Positions 26,407-34,880 of a stretch of 64,000 nucleotides of DNA are shown here, piece by piece. Under the pieces are notes generated by a model, which saw nothing but the letters and a program-made list of their open reading frames with translations, made no database searches and was not told the origin of the DNA. The first letter of the stretch is position 1, and every line of letters begins with the position of its first letter. Position numbers and translations under genes: made by a program. Source of the DNA: Sulfitobacter sp043557345 (lineage in GTDB: Bacteria > Pseudomonadota > Alphaproteobacteria > Rhodobacterales > Rhodobacteraceae); assembly GCF_043557345.1 (NCBI RefSeq), contig NZ_JBIFFV010000009.1, positions 122,474-186,473 on the forward strand. The letters are read 5' to 3'.

Positions 26407-26966
26407 CTGCTCTTCCCCGGAAAGGCGCGGTCGATGCGGTAGTCCTCGGTCGCGCTGACGCAGGTGAAGGCATGGGTGTCGAGCACCTTGGCAAACCCGT
26501 TTAGCGCCTCTTCCCCTTGCAGCGGATTGCCGGTGTCGCCGCGCCACGTCACGCAGATGATCTCGGCCTGCGGCCAGCGGCTCGCGATGTCGGTCGCCAG
26601 TTGGTCCAACCCTGCGTGATCCAGAAAATAAAGCACTTCCGAAAGGATCAGCAGATCGAAATCCCCCTCGGGCAGGGGGCCGGGATAGAACCCTTGGATG
26701 AAGCGCGCCTCCGGCACCGTCTCGCGCGCGGCGGTCAGGGCGCTTCCCACGGCATCCATCCCGGTATAGCGCGCGCAGATGTCGATCAGGTGACGTGCCA
26801 ACTGGCCATTGCCGCAGCCCAACTCGAAAGCCGAGCGATAGCCGTCTTGCGAAAGCGCCGCCCGCGTTGCCGTGAATTTGGCTTGCTCATAGGCGCTATG
26901 TTCGAACCCCCAAGGATCGGCTGTCTCGGCATAGAGACCTTGGAGATGATCCAACCCCACCCCCAT
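26403..26966 (-). CDS. SAM-dependent methyltransferase, class I, of the four-gene cassette
   Basis: The 187-residue protein has motif I AFELGCGNGQLARHL (about residues 46-60), then YTGMDAVGSAL and FDLLILSEVLYFLDH, the standard Rossmann methyltransferase pattern. The opening YAETADPWGFEHSAYEQAKF resembles NodS-like methyltransferases, which N-methylate chitooligosaccharide backbones. ATG 26966 overlaps the deacetylase TGA by one base; an in-frame TTG lies 15 bases upstream. A deacetylase followed by an N-methyltransferase would make chemical sense on an amino sugar, but that is inference. Confidence 0.85.
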   Translation of the reverse strand: MGVGLDHLQGLYAETADPWGFEHSAYEQAKFTATRAALSQDGYRSAFELGCGNGQLARHLIDICARYTGMDAVGSALTAARETVPEARFIQGFYPGPLPEGDFDLLILSEVLYFLDHAGLDQLATDIASRWPQAEIICVTWRGDTGNPLQGEEALNGFAKVLDTHAFTCVSATEDYRIDRAFPGKSR

Positions 26967-27664
26967 CACGGCATCCTCCAAAAGATTTCATCTTGCTGCG
27001 CGAAGAGGTCGATCATCGCCTCGGGCAGGACAAACCCATCGGGATCGTCTTTTACGGTCTGGCCAAGCTGGCTCCGATGCGCGTGGATCGCGGCGCTTTT
27101 GGCATCGCGATAGGCGGCGGTGTCGAAGGTAAGGGGGGCGTAGCCCGCCGTGTTCGCGGTAAAGTTCGGATCATCGAAACGGCTCCACACCGGATAGCTA
27201 TGGAAATGCAGGCAGGGCCGCTGCACGCGTAGGCTGTCGGCCAGTGACGCGGTGGTTTGATGGTCGCAATGTTTGTCTTCGCGGGCCGGGACGAAGATGT
27301 GGCGGGCGGCTTGGGCGTCGATCACCTCTGTCAACTCGGTCAGGAGGGTATCGGCAGGCACCTCGTGCAATCGGCTGTCGGGATGGCCGAGCCATGTCAG
27401 ATCCGCCGCCCCGCCACCAAGGAAATCAAGCGCCGCTGCCAATTCCGCGCGCCGCGTCTCGGCCAATCGGGCCGGGGGCCATGCACGGGAACCGGGATGG
27501 CTGGCACCACCATCGGTCAGGCAGATCACATGCGCCCCGGCCCCTGCGAAAGCGCGGGCCAAAAGACCGCCGCAGCCGAGTGTTTCGTCGTCCGGGTGCG
27601 GCGCCAGAACCACGATCTTTGCGCGGCCCGACAATGCCTTGGCGAGGGGGGCGTTAGGGCTCAT
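26966..27664 (-). CDS. PIG-L/LmbE-family zinc deacetylase of the four-gene cassette
   Basis: The 232-residue protein carries the PIG-L zinc motif LAPHPDDETLGCGG (His, Asp, Asp) at about residues 23-36 and the third ligand in KHCDHQTTA. TRRAELAAALDFLG and TWLGHPDSRLHE follow as in the family. Known activities include removal of acetyl from N-acetylglucosaminyl groups (GlcNAc-PI, mycothiol and bacillithiol precursors, antibiotics). ATG 27664 overlaps the upstream stop by four bases. No signal peptide. The substrate here is unknown. Confidence 0.87.
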   Translation of the reverse strand: MSPNAPLAKALSGRAKIVVLAPHPDDETLGCGGLLARAFAGAGAHVICLTDGGASHPGSRAWPPARLAETRRAELAAALDFLGGGAADLTWLGHPDSRLHEVPADTLLTELTEVIDAQAARHIFVPAREDKHCDHQTTASLADSLRVQRPCLHFHSYPVWSRFDDPNFTANTAGYAPLTFDTAAYRDAKSAAIHAHRSQLGQTVKDDPDGFVLPEAMIDLFAQQDEIFWRMP

Positions 27665-28749
27665 CCAAAGACACCCCAAACCGTCTGGTCGCTGGAAAGC
27701 GCATGGCGGGCGGCGCGTTGCAGGAAGGCATCGCGTGCGGCTTGGCGCAGATAGACGGAGAGATCGCGCGCCATGCGACCTGTCTCGGAGGTTCCGGCAA
27801 AATGGCGCAACCCAAGGCTTTGCTCTACCGCTTTAATCGCGTCGAGGGCGACTTCCTCGGTATAAATCCGCGCGGCGATGGCGGTGCTGACGAGGGTCTC
27901 CTCCGCGTGCACATCCGCGGTGGTGAGGGCGGCGCGTTCGACCAATGCCATTCCGGCCCATATCCGCATCAGCACCTGCATCAGGCGGCTCAGCTGGGCC
28001 TCGGCCTCAAGCCGGTCCATCTCGCGCAAGGCAGTGGCCGCCGCATCGATCAACCCCGCCGCCGCGCCCGCCTGAAGCGCCGCGATCCGCCAGACGCCGC
28101 CGACGAAATGCGGCTCTTTCAGATAGTCGCCGGGAGCACCGATAAGGGCGTCATCCTCAAGGGTCAGGCCGGAAAAGTCATATTTCCCCGAGGCTGTCGC
28201 CCGCATTCCCAGCATGTCCCATTGCGAGGCATCGCCGCGCGCGGGGTCGGTCACGTCGATCAGCGCAAGCTGCACATCAGGGCCGGAATTGAGCGAGACG
28301 AGCGCATGGCTGACAGTGCCGAGGCCCGAGGCGAAAATCTTTTCGCCTTGGAGAGTGCCTTTCTCGAACCGCGCCGGATTGCCGCCATCAGCGCCCCAGA
28401 CGCCCAGAAGCCCGCCCTGCCGGATCACCTGTTTCGCCCGCTCGACCTGCGCCGCGCTACCATAAAGGCGGATCAGGCGCAGCGCGTTGACGTGGCCTTC
28501 CCACAGGCGACCGACGCTGAGGTTGGCGGCACCGATCTGCATCAGCGCATGGGCGGTGCGCAAGGGGGCCGTGGCGCCATCTTCCAGCATCAGACTCGCG
28601 TCGCGCAGAATGTCGATAGAGCCGCTGACCGGGGCGGTGCCTGTCTCTTCGGCTCGCGCCGCGTGGCGCAAAGCCTTCCGAGCAGATTGCGACAGGATAT
28701 TCCTTTGCGACTGGGGCGGGAAAGGGTCGAAACGCGGCGCACTGTTCAT
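27661..28749 (-). CDS. Acyl-CoA dehydrogenase-like flavoprotein of the four-gene cassette
   Basis: The 362-residue protein has an acyl-CoA dehydrogenase fold. The N-terminal helical part is atypical (RNILSQSARKALRHAARAEE). The middle beta domain has GVWGADGGNPARFEKGTLQG and DMLGMRATASGKYDFSGL, and the C-terminal helical domain has EQSLGLRHFAGTSETGRMARDLSVYLRQ. The usual YEGT catalytic-Glu motif is absent; the C-terminal pattern is closer to flavin monooxygenase-like members. It is first in a fully overlapping four-gene operon. It may oxidise or hydroxylate a small substrate, with FAD or FMN. The fold is fairly sure; the reaction is unknown. Confidence 0.75.
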   Translation of the reverse strand: MNSAPRFDPFPPQSQRNILSQSARKALRHAARAEETGTAPVSGSIDILRDASLMLEDGATAPLRTAHALMQIGAANLSVGRLWEGHVNALRLIRLYGSAAQVERAKQVIRQGGLLGVWGADGGNPARFEKGTLQGEKIFASGLGTVSHALVSLNSGPDVQLALIDVTDPARGDASQWDMLGMRATASGKYDFSGLTLEDDALIGAPGDYLKEPHFVGGVWRIAALQAGAAAGLIDAAATALREMDRLEAEAQLSRLMQVLMRIWAGMALVERAALTTADVHAEETLVSTAIAARIYTEEVALDAIKAVEQSLGLRHFAGTSETGRMARDLSVYLRQAARDAFLQRAARHALSSDQTVWGVFG

Positions 28750-28922
28750 AGTAACGCCGCACGGCGGCACGAGGATACATCTCTGAGATCAAGCGTCACG
28801 ATACTGCCCCCCATTCATGAAAAGGGCAGCCTGCGCGGGTGGCAGCACTGCCTTCGAAGGTGCAACCGTTCAACCTGTCTCTTGGTTCCTGCCTATGTTG
28901 CAATCGCGGCGGCGGGCGGATG

Positions 28923-29552
28923 TCAGCCCTCGGGAATCTCGCCCATCACTTTGGGCACGTGGTAGCCCTTCTGCACCGCGTCCCGTGCGCGCAGGCGCTG
29001 ATACCACGCACGCACATTGGGATAATCGGCAAGGTCGATCTGCTGCCATTCATAGCGCGACACCCACGGCCAGCAGGCCATATCCGCGATGGAATATGCG
29101 CCGCAAATGTGGTCCCGCCCCTCAAGCTGTTTGTCGAGCACGCCGTAAAGCCGTTTGACCTCGGCCCTGAACCGCTCTTCGGCATAGGCGGCCTTGCCGG
29201 GGTTGAAATGCAGGAAGTGATGCGCCTGCCCGGCCATTGGACCAAAGCCGCCCATCTGCCACATCAGCCATTGCATCACCTCGGCCCGCGCGGCCAGCCC
29301 TTCGGGCAGGAAGCGGCCATGTTTCTCGGCAAGGTAGACCATGATCGCGCCGGATTCCATCAGGCTTACCCCAGTGTCATGGTCCACGATGGCGGGGATT
29401 TTATTGTTGGGGCTGATCTTAAGAAATTCGGGCGCGTACTGCTCGTCCTTGCCGATGTCAATGGCGTGCACATTGTAGTCGATCCCCAATTCTTCGAGCA
29501 GGATCGAGACCTTGCGGCCATTGGGGGTGGTCCATGTGTAGAGATCAATCAT
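28923..29552 (-). CDS. Glutathione S-transferase (YfcG/Nu-like)
   Basis: At 209 residues this is a normal GST. The N-terminal thioredoxin-like domain has LYTWTTPNGRKVSILLEELG, NKIPAIVDHD (cis-Pro), and SLMESGAIMVYLAEKHG (glutathione contacts at Glu-Ser). The all-helical C-terminal domain includes GRDHICGAYSIADMACWPWV. TTPNGRK resembles the active-site loop of YfcG/YghU-type (Nu-class) enzymes, which can have disulfide-bond reductase activity. It is transcribed away from the CinA/PncC-like gene and is probably monocistronic. Confidence 0.88.
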   Translation of the reverse strand: MIDLYTWTTPNGRKVSILLEELGIDYNVHAIDIGKDEQYAPEFLKISPNNKIPAIVDHDTGVSLMESGAIMVYLAEKHGRFLPEGLAARAEVMQWLMWQMGGFGPMAGQAHHFLHFNPGKAAYAEERFRAEVKRLYGVLDKQLEGRDHICGAYSIADMACWPWVSRYEWQQIDLADYPNVRAWYQRLRARDAVQKGYHVPKVMGEIPEG

Positions 29553-29688
29553 CGCTTCGGTCCCATATGCAAAGGTGCGTTTTGGTTTCTTGCAATGTTA
29601 AGCAGGCGGCTCGCGGCGGGTCAACGCAAGGAACCGCCGTAGCGGATCGGGGGTTTTGCTTAACAAGGCACCAAGTGGCGGAGCGAAG

Positions 29689-30192
29689 ATGCAGAACAGT
29701 GATCCTTTAGCGCAGCCCGACATCGCAGATCGCGCGAAATCCGTTTTGAAAGTGCTTTGCGACCGCGACATTCACATCGCCACGGCGGAAAGCTGCACCG
29801 GCGGGCTAGTCGCGGCGTTGCTCACGGATATCGAAGGCTGCTCCCACGCGTTTGAGCGGGGTTTCGTCACCTATACGGATCAGTCCAAGCATGAGTTGTT
29901 GGGAGTCGACCGGGCGCTTTTGGACCGCTGCGGCGCGGTTTCGCGCCCCGTGGCTATTGCGATGGCCGAAGGCGCGCAGCACCGCTCGGGCGCGCAGATC
30001 GCCGTCTCGACCACCGGCTTTGCCGGGCCGGGCAGCCCTGGGGATGAAGAGGGGCTTGTGCATTTTGCGCTTGCGCGCGAGGGGTGTAACACGGTTCATC
30101 GGGCCGAGTCCTTTGGAGCCATTGGCCGGGATGCGATCCGGCAGCGATGCCTTGAAACGATTTTGGATATGTTGGAAGAGAGCCTGACGTGA
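29689..30192 (+). CDS. pncC: CinA C-terminal-domain protein, probable NMN amidohydrolase
   Basis: The 167-residue stand-alone CinA_C protein has IATAESCTGGLVAALLTDIEG (nucleophile Ser and Lys/Thr region, about 30-50), FERGFVTYTDQSKHELLGV and STTGFAGPGSPGDEEGLVHFAL. Known for PncC: it deamidates nicotinamide mononucleotide to nicotinate mononucleotide and ammonia. ATG 29689 has GGAG upstream; an in-frame ATG at 29656 lacks one. The stop overlaps the GTG start of nadE by four bases (GTGA), so the pair is translationally coupled. NadE would re-amidate the pathway product, which fits an NAD-salvage role. Confidence 0.85.
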   Translation: MQNSDPLAQPDIADRAKSVLKVLCDRDIHIATAESCTGGLVAALLTDIEGCSHAFERGFVTYTDQSKHELLGVDRALLDRCGAVSRPVAIAMAEGAQHRSGAQIAVSTTGFAGPGSPGDEEGLVHFALAREGCNTVHRAESFGAIGRDAIRQRCLETILDMLEESLT

Positions 30193-32252
30193 GCAAAAGC
30201 CAAGCCGCCGCCTTTACCGCCTACCACCGTCATGGTTTTGTCCGGGTGGCGACCTGCACGCCGCATGTGCGGCCTGCCGATGTGGCCTTCAACCGCGACA
30301 GCCTGTTGGGCGAAATGCGCAGGGCCGATGCGGCGCGGGTGGATTTGCTGGTTTGCCCCGAACTGTCACTCTCGTCCTATGCCATCGACGATCTGCACAT
30401 GCAGGACGCGCTTCTGGCGGCGGTGGAAGAGGCGCTTGGCGACCTGATCGAGGCCAGTGCCGAGATGACCCCCGTGATCCTGCTCGGCGCGCCGCTGCGC
30501 CGCGAGGGAAGGCTTTACAATTGCGCCATCGCCATTTCACGCGGGCAGGTGCTGGGCGTGGTGCCGAAATCCTACCTCCCCAATTACCGTGAGTTCTATG
30601 AGAAGCGCTGGTTCGCCCATGGCCGGGACACCGGCGGAGAGATCACCGTCGCGGGCCGGACTGTGCCCTTTGGCGATGACCTGATTTTCGAGGCGACGGA
30701 TCTACCCGGTCTGATCTTCCATGCCGAAATTTGCGAAGACCTCTGGACGCCTGCGCCGCCTTCGGCGGATGCGGCTTTGGAGGGCGCCCTTATTCTCGCC
30801 AATCTCTCGGCTTCCAACATCGTGATCGGCAAATCCTCTGACCGTCACCTGCTGTGCCGGTCGCAATCCATGCGCGCCTTCGCGGCCTATGTCTATTCCG
30901 CCGCCGGGCCGGGGGAGAGCACGACCGATCTGGCGTGGGACGGGCAGGGGATGATCCATGAGTTGGGGGATCTCTTGGCCGAATCCACCCGTTTCCCGCT
31001 GGAGCCGGAACTGACCATCGCCGATGTGGATTGCGGGCGTATCCAGTCAGAGCGGATGCGGACGGGTAGTTTCCATGACGCCGCGCGGCACCGCGCGCCG
31101 GAGTTCCGCCGCGTGACCTTTGCCCATCAACCGCATCACGAAAACGCCGGTCTGATCCGCCCCGTGCGCCGGTTTCCCTATGTGCCGAACCGCGAAAGCC
31201 ATCTCGACCAAGATTGCTACGAGGCGTTCAACATTCAGGTCGAAGGTCTGCGCCGCCGGTTTGAGGCGACCAAGGGCAAGACCATGGTGATCGGCATCTC
31301 CGGCGGGCTGGATTCGACCCATGCGCTGATCGTGGCGGCGAAAGCCTGTGACCGTATGGGCATCCCGCGCGACCGGATCCTCGGGTTCACGATGCCCGGC
31401 TTCGCCACCTCTGAAGGCACCAAATCCAACGCGTGGAAATTGATGCGGGCCATGGGGATCACCGCGGATGAGATCGACATCCGCCCCGCCGCCCGGCAGC
31501 TGCTTGAGGATATGGATCACCCCTTTTCGGACGGGGAGCCGATCTATGACATCACCTTTGAAAATGTCCAAGCCGGTCTGCGCACCGATTACCTCTTCCG
31601 GCTCGCCAACCAGCGGCAGGGCTTTGTCATCGGCACCGGCGATCTGAGCGAATTGGCGCTTGGCTGGTGCACCTACGGCGTTGGCGACCAGATGAGCCAC
31701 TATGCGGTGAACACCGGCGTGCCGAAAACGTTGATCCAATATCTCATCCGTTGGGCCACCCGGTCGGGGCAGTTCGACGCTGAGACGGACAAGGTCTTGC
31801 AAGCCATTCTCGACACCGAGATCTCGCCCGAACTGGTGCCCGCGGGTGAAGGTGAAGAGATCCAAAGCACCGAGTCGATGATCGGCCCCTATGAGTTGAA
31901 CGACTTCTTCCTCTTTCACACCATGCGCTACGGGCTCGCCCCGTCAAAGGTGGCCTTTCTGGCATGGCACGCTTGGCATGATGTCGAGGCCGGGCGCTGG
32001 CCCGAGGGCTTTCCGCAGGGCAAACGCAATGCCTATGATCTGGAGACGATCCGCCACTGGCTCGAAAAATTCCTGCATCGTTTCTTCGCCACAAGCCAGT
32101 TCAAACGTTCGGCCCTGCCGAATGGGCCCAAGGTCAGCGCCGGGGGGGCATTGTCGCCGCGCGGAGACTGGCGCGCGCCGTCCGATTCCGTTGCCACCCC
32201 GTGGCTGGAAGAGTTGCGTCGCAACGTACCGGAGAGCTGGCCCCAAAGCTGA
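30189..32252 (+). CDS. nadE: Glutamine-dependent NAD+ synthetase
   Basis: The 687-residue two-domain enzyme has an N-terminal nitrilase-fold glutaminase with the catalytic triad (Glu in VCPELSLSSYAI, Lys in VPKSYLPNYREFYE, Cys in HAEICEDLWTP). The C-terminal synthetase has the PP-loop ATP motif GISGGLDSTHALI and the NaAD-binding region GTGDLSELALGWCTYG. Ammonia from glutamine amidates nicotinic acid adenine dinucleotide to NAD+. The start is GTG 30189 inside the end of pncC. The length fits the long bacterial glutamine-dependent form. It ends 6 bases from the convergent MFS gene. Confidence 0.94.
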   Translation: MSKSQAAAFTAYHRHGFVRVATCTPHVRPADVAFNRDSLLGEMRRADAARVDLLVCPELSLSSYAIDDLHMQDALLAAVEEALGDLIEASAEMTPVILLGAPLRREGRLYNCAIAISRGQVLGVVPKSYLPNYREFYEKRWFAHGRDTGGEITVAGRTVPFGDDLIFEATDLPGLIFHAEICEDLWTPAPPSADAALEGALILANLSASNIVIGKSSDRHLLCRSQSMRAFAAYVYSAAGPGESTTDLAWDGQGMIHELGDLLAESTRFPLEPELTIADVDCGRIQSERMRTGSFHDAARHRAPEFRRVTFAHQPHHENAGLIRPVRRFPYVPNRESHLDQDCYEAFNIQVEGLRRRFEATKGKTMVIGISGGLDSTHALIVAAKACDRMGIPRDRILGFTMPGFATSEGTKSNAWKLMRAMGITADEIDIRPAARQLLEDMDHPFSDGEPIYDITFENVQAGLRTDYLFRLANQRQGFVIGTGDLSELALGWCTYGVGDQMSHYAVNTGVPKTLIQYLIRWATRSGQFDAETDKVLQAILDTEISPELVPAGEGEEIQSTESMIGPYELNDFFLFHTMRYGLAPSKVAFLAWHAWHDVEAGRWPEGFPQGKRNAYDLETIRHWLEKFLHRFFATSQFKRSALPNGPKVSAGGALSPRGDWRAPSDSVATPWLEELRRNVPESWPQS

Positions 32253-32258
32253 GACGCG

Positions 32259-33479
32259 CTATTCCTCGCGGCTGAGCTCGCCTTCGACGAAGTTGGGGGT
32301 CAGGGGCGGCGCCGCGTGGCGCTCCTGGGTTTCGGGATCGCTGCGCAGGGTCATGCGCAGCAGCCCCCATGCCACGATGGTCAACTGAAAACCGCCAAGC
32401 GCCAGCGGCAAGCCGCGCGGCCCCAGCGTATCCAGCAGCACACCCGCCAGCAGCGGTCCGATGGCGGCGCCAATCCCCTGCATCAGCACCAGCCCGCCCG
32501 AGACGGCCACCACGGCAGAGCCGGGGGCGCGGTCGTTGACATGGGCGATGACGATGGATTGCGCGGGCAGGACCAACCCGCCAATGGCAAATCCCAGCAC
32601 CAGCAGCATCGTCCCCGACGGCGCCGGGATCGGCAGGGTCAGCAACATCAAGGCGCTGCCAGCGGCGGCGAGCCCCACGCCAAGACCGCGGCGGCTCATC
32701 CGGTCAGACATCCAGCCCAGCGGGAACTGAAGCACCAAGCCGCCGATGGTAAAGGCCGCGATCAGCAGGGCGATGCGCGATTGGGTATAGCCCATCTCCT
32801 GCGCGAAAAGCGGCGCCAGCCCGTAGAACGTCCCGATAGAGGCTCCGACCAGCCCTGCGGCCACCGCACCGTAAGGCGACAGCCCCCAGAGTCGGCGCAG
32901 CGATGGCGGTTCCTGCGCACCTTCCGAGCGCGGCCCTTCCACACGGCTGAGCGAGATCGGCACCAGCGACAGCGACATCACGATGGAGACAAGCACGAAG
33001 AGAATGAACTCAGCCGGATCCCCGAGGTTCAGCAGGAACTGCCCCGCCGCCCCCGAGGCCATGCCGACCATGCCGTAGACCGCCAGCAATTTGCCCCGCT
33101 GCGCGGAACTGACCGAGGCGTTGAGCCAGCTTTCCGTCACGATGATCAACCCGGCAAAAGCGAACCCCGTCAGGCAGCGCACGGCGATCCAGACCCAAGG
33201 GTCGATGAAAGCCAAATGCATCAGCGCCGCGGCAGAGGCGACAGAGGCGAGTGCGGCAAAGGTGCGGATATGGCCCACCCCGCTGATCAGCCGGGGTGCT
33301 ACGAAGGAGCCCACGCTCAGCCCCGCGAAAAAGCCCGACATGATGAGGCCGGTGGTCGCCCCGCCAAACCCTTCGAGCCCCGCACGCACGGCCAGAAGCG
33401 TGCCCTGCAACCCATTGCTCATCTGCAATAGTGAAAAGCCCAGTAGCAGTGTCGCCAGTGGTAGAACCGTCGCGCGCAT
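32259..33479 (-). CDS. Major facilitator superfamily transporter
   Basis: The 406-residue integral membrane protein has about 12 hydrophobic segments in two halves, with an MFS loop (GVGHIRTFAALASV and GWMSDRMSRRGLGVG, the latter being the typical cytoplasmic loop). The overall pattern (LQGTLLAVRAGLEGFGGATTG, FAGLIIVTESWLNASV) is like the YcaD/UMF-type subgroup of unknown substrate. The C-terminal tail is polar and acidic. It is divergent from the RND genes with a 195-base gap. Substrate unknown. Confidence 0.85.
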   Translation of the reverse strand: MRATVLPLATLLLGFSLLQMSNGLQGTLLAVRAGLEGFGGATTGLIMSGFFAGLSVGSFVAPRLISGVGHIRTFAALASVASAAALMHLAFIDPWVWIAVRCLTGFAFAGLIIVTESWLNASVSSAQRGKLLAVYGMVGMASGAAGQFLLNLGDPAEFILFVLVSIVMSLSLVPISLSRVEGPRSEGAQEPPSLRRLWGLSPYGAVAAGLVGASIGTFYGLAPLFAQEMGYTQSRIALLIAAFTIGGLVLQFPLGWMSDRMSRRGLGVGLAAAGSALMLLTLPIPAPSGTMLLVLGFAIGGLVLPAQSIVIAHVNDRAPGSAVVAVSGGLVLMQGIGAAIGPLLAGVLLDTLGPRGLPLALGGFQLTIVAWGLLRMTLRSDPETQERHAAPPLTPNFVEGELSREE

Positions 33480-33674
33480 GATGTCCCCTCGGTCTTTGAT
33501 CCGGCTTGGGCCAGAATATGTGCGGCGGAAACGGAATTTCTAGTAATCAACCCCATTGCCCTTCCACCGGGCAGGCTTCCGCGCCATAGTGCTAACAGCC
33601 AGCGGCCCCTTCGGGGAATGCCCTGCCATTGATCAAGCAGAATTGAGGTGCCTTTTTGGGGCCGATGCTCAATT

Positions 33675-34880
33675 ATGCGCCTCGTAACATATTTTGAAAG
33701 CGCATCCCCCGTGAAAGCCCTGCGCCAATTTTTCGTATTTCTGCTGGTTCTCGTTGCGGGTCTCTACGCGATGTTAACCTATGTCCCCGCCTCCCGCCCC
33801 TATGTGGCCGAGACCGGCTTGCTCGATCTACTGGGGATTGAGGAGGTCGCGGAGGCGCCACAGTCCTCTGGCCGGGGTTGGGGCGGCGGCGGGCCATCGC
33901 TGGTCGTCACCGCTCCGGTCAGCGAAGAGACTTTGGCCGACCGGATCACCGCCATCGGCGACGGGCGGGCGCGCCGGTCGGTAACGCTGCGCTCCAACGC
34001 CGTGGGGGTCATCACCGATCTTAACCTGCCCGCCGGGCAGTTGATCGAAGCAGGCACCGTTGTGGCCCTGTTGGAGAATGAGGCCGAGCAGATCGCCCTG
34101 AAACAGGCCGAACTTCAGCTTGAAAACGCCCGGACCGAGCAAGACCGCGTAGAGCGGCTGCAAAACACCGGCGCGGTCAGCGAAGTGCGCCTGCGCGAGA
34201 CGGAACTGGCCCTGCAAAGCGCGGAACTGGCCCTCAGCCAAGCGCAGTTCGATTTGTCGCAACGCCGCGTTCTCGCGCCGATCTCGGGTTGGGTGGGGAT
34301 CACCGATATTGAAGAAGGCGACCGCGTCAATGCGCAGGATCAACTCGCCACCATCACCGACCGCAGCGAGATCCTGATCGATTTCCGCGTGCCTGAACGG
34401 GTGGTGAGCAAGCTCTCATTGGGCAAGGAAATCACCGTCACCCCGCTTGGCATGCGCGATTTGACCCTAATGGGCGAAGTCAGCGCCATCGACAGCGTGA
34501 TCGACCGCGCCAGCCGCACGCTTTTGGTGCAGGGCCGGGTGCCGAATGAAAGCGACCAGCTGCGCGCGGGCATGGCCTTCTCGGTCAGCCTGACCTTTGT
34601 CGGCGATCCGTTTCTGGCGATCCCGCCGTTGGCGGTGCAATGGTCCTCGGACGGGCCGTTTGTCTGGACCGTACGGGAGGGCAAGGCGCATCAGGTCGCG
34701 GTGGAGATCGCGCAGCGCAACAGCAATTCCGTGCTCGTCCTGTCGGACGACCTGACCGCCGATGATGTGGTGGTGACCGAAGGCGTGCAAACTCTGCGCG
34801 AAGGCGGCGAGGTGCGCGAGGTCAACCAGGCGGGCCGCGTGCAATCAGATGCCGCCCCGGCTGAGAAGACAACCCTATGA
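33675..34880 (+). CDS. RND efflux pump periplasmic adaptor (membrane fusion protein)
   Basis: The protein has about 401 residues with an N-terminal membrane anchor (QFFVFLLVLVAGLYAMLTYV). It then has the HlyD/AcrA architecture: lipoyl half-motifs (RSVTLRSNAVGVITDLNLPA and RRVLAPISGWVGI), a coiled-coil hairpin (LKQAELQLENARTEQDRVER through SAELALSQAQFDL), and beta-barrel and membrane-proximal domains. It links the inner-membrane RND pump to an outer-membrane channel. The start is uncertain: ATG 33675, an earlier in-frame codon at 33648 and GTG 33711 are all possible. Its stop overlaps the pump start (ATGA). Confidence 0.87.
   Translation: MRLVTYFESASPVKALRQFFVFLLVLVAGLYAMLTYVPASRPYVAETGLLDLLGIEEVAEAPQSSGRGWGGGGPSLVVTAPVSEETLADRITAIGDGRARRSVTLRSNAVGVITDLNLPAGQLIEAGTVVALLENEAEQIALKQAELQLENARTEQDRVERLQNTGAVSEVRLRETELALQSAELALSQAQFDLSQRRVLAPISGWVGITDIEEGDRVNAQDQLATITDRSEILIDFRVPERVVSKLSLGKEITVTPLGMRDLTLMGEVSAIDSVIDRASRTLLVQGRVPNESDQLRAGMAFSVSLTFVGDPFLAIPPLAVQWSSDGPFVWTVREGKAHQVAVEIAQRNSNSVLVLSDDLTADDVVVTEGVQTLREGGEVREVNQAGRVQSDAAPAEKTTL

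Noticed and set aside
28862..28906. GGAAC-N16-CGGTT on the minus strand upstream of the four-gene cassette as an ECF promoter
   Set aside because: The -10 element is imperfect, and I am not confident this lineage uses EcfG, so I did not annotate a promoter.
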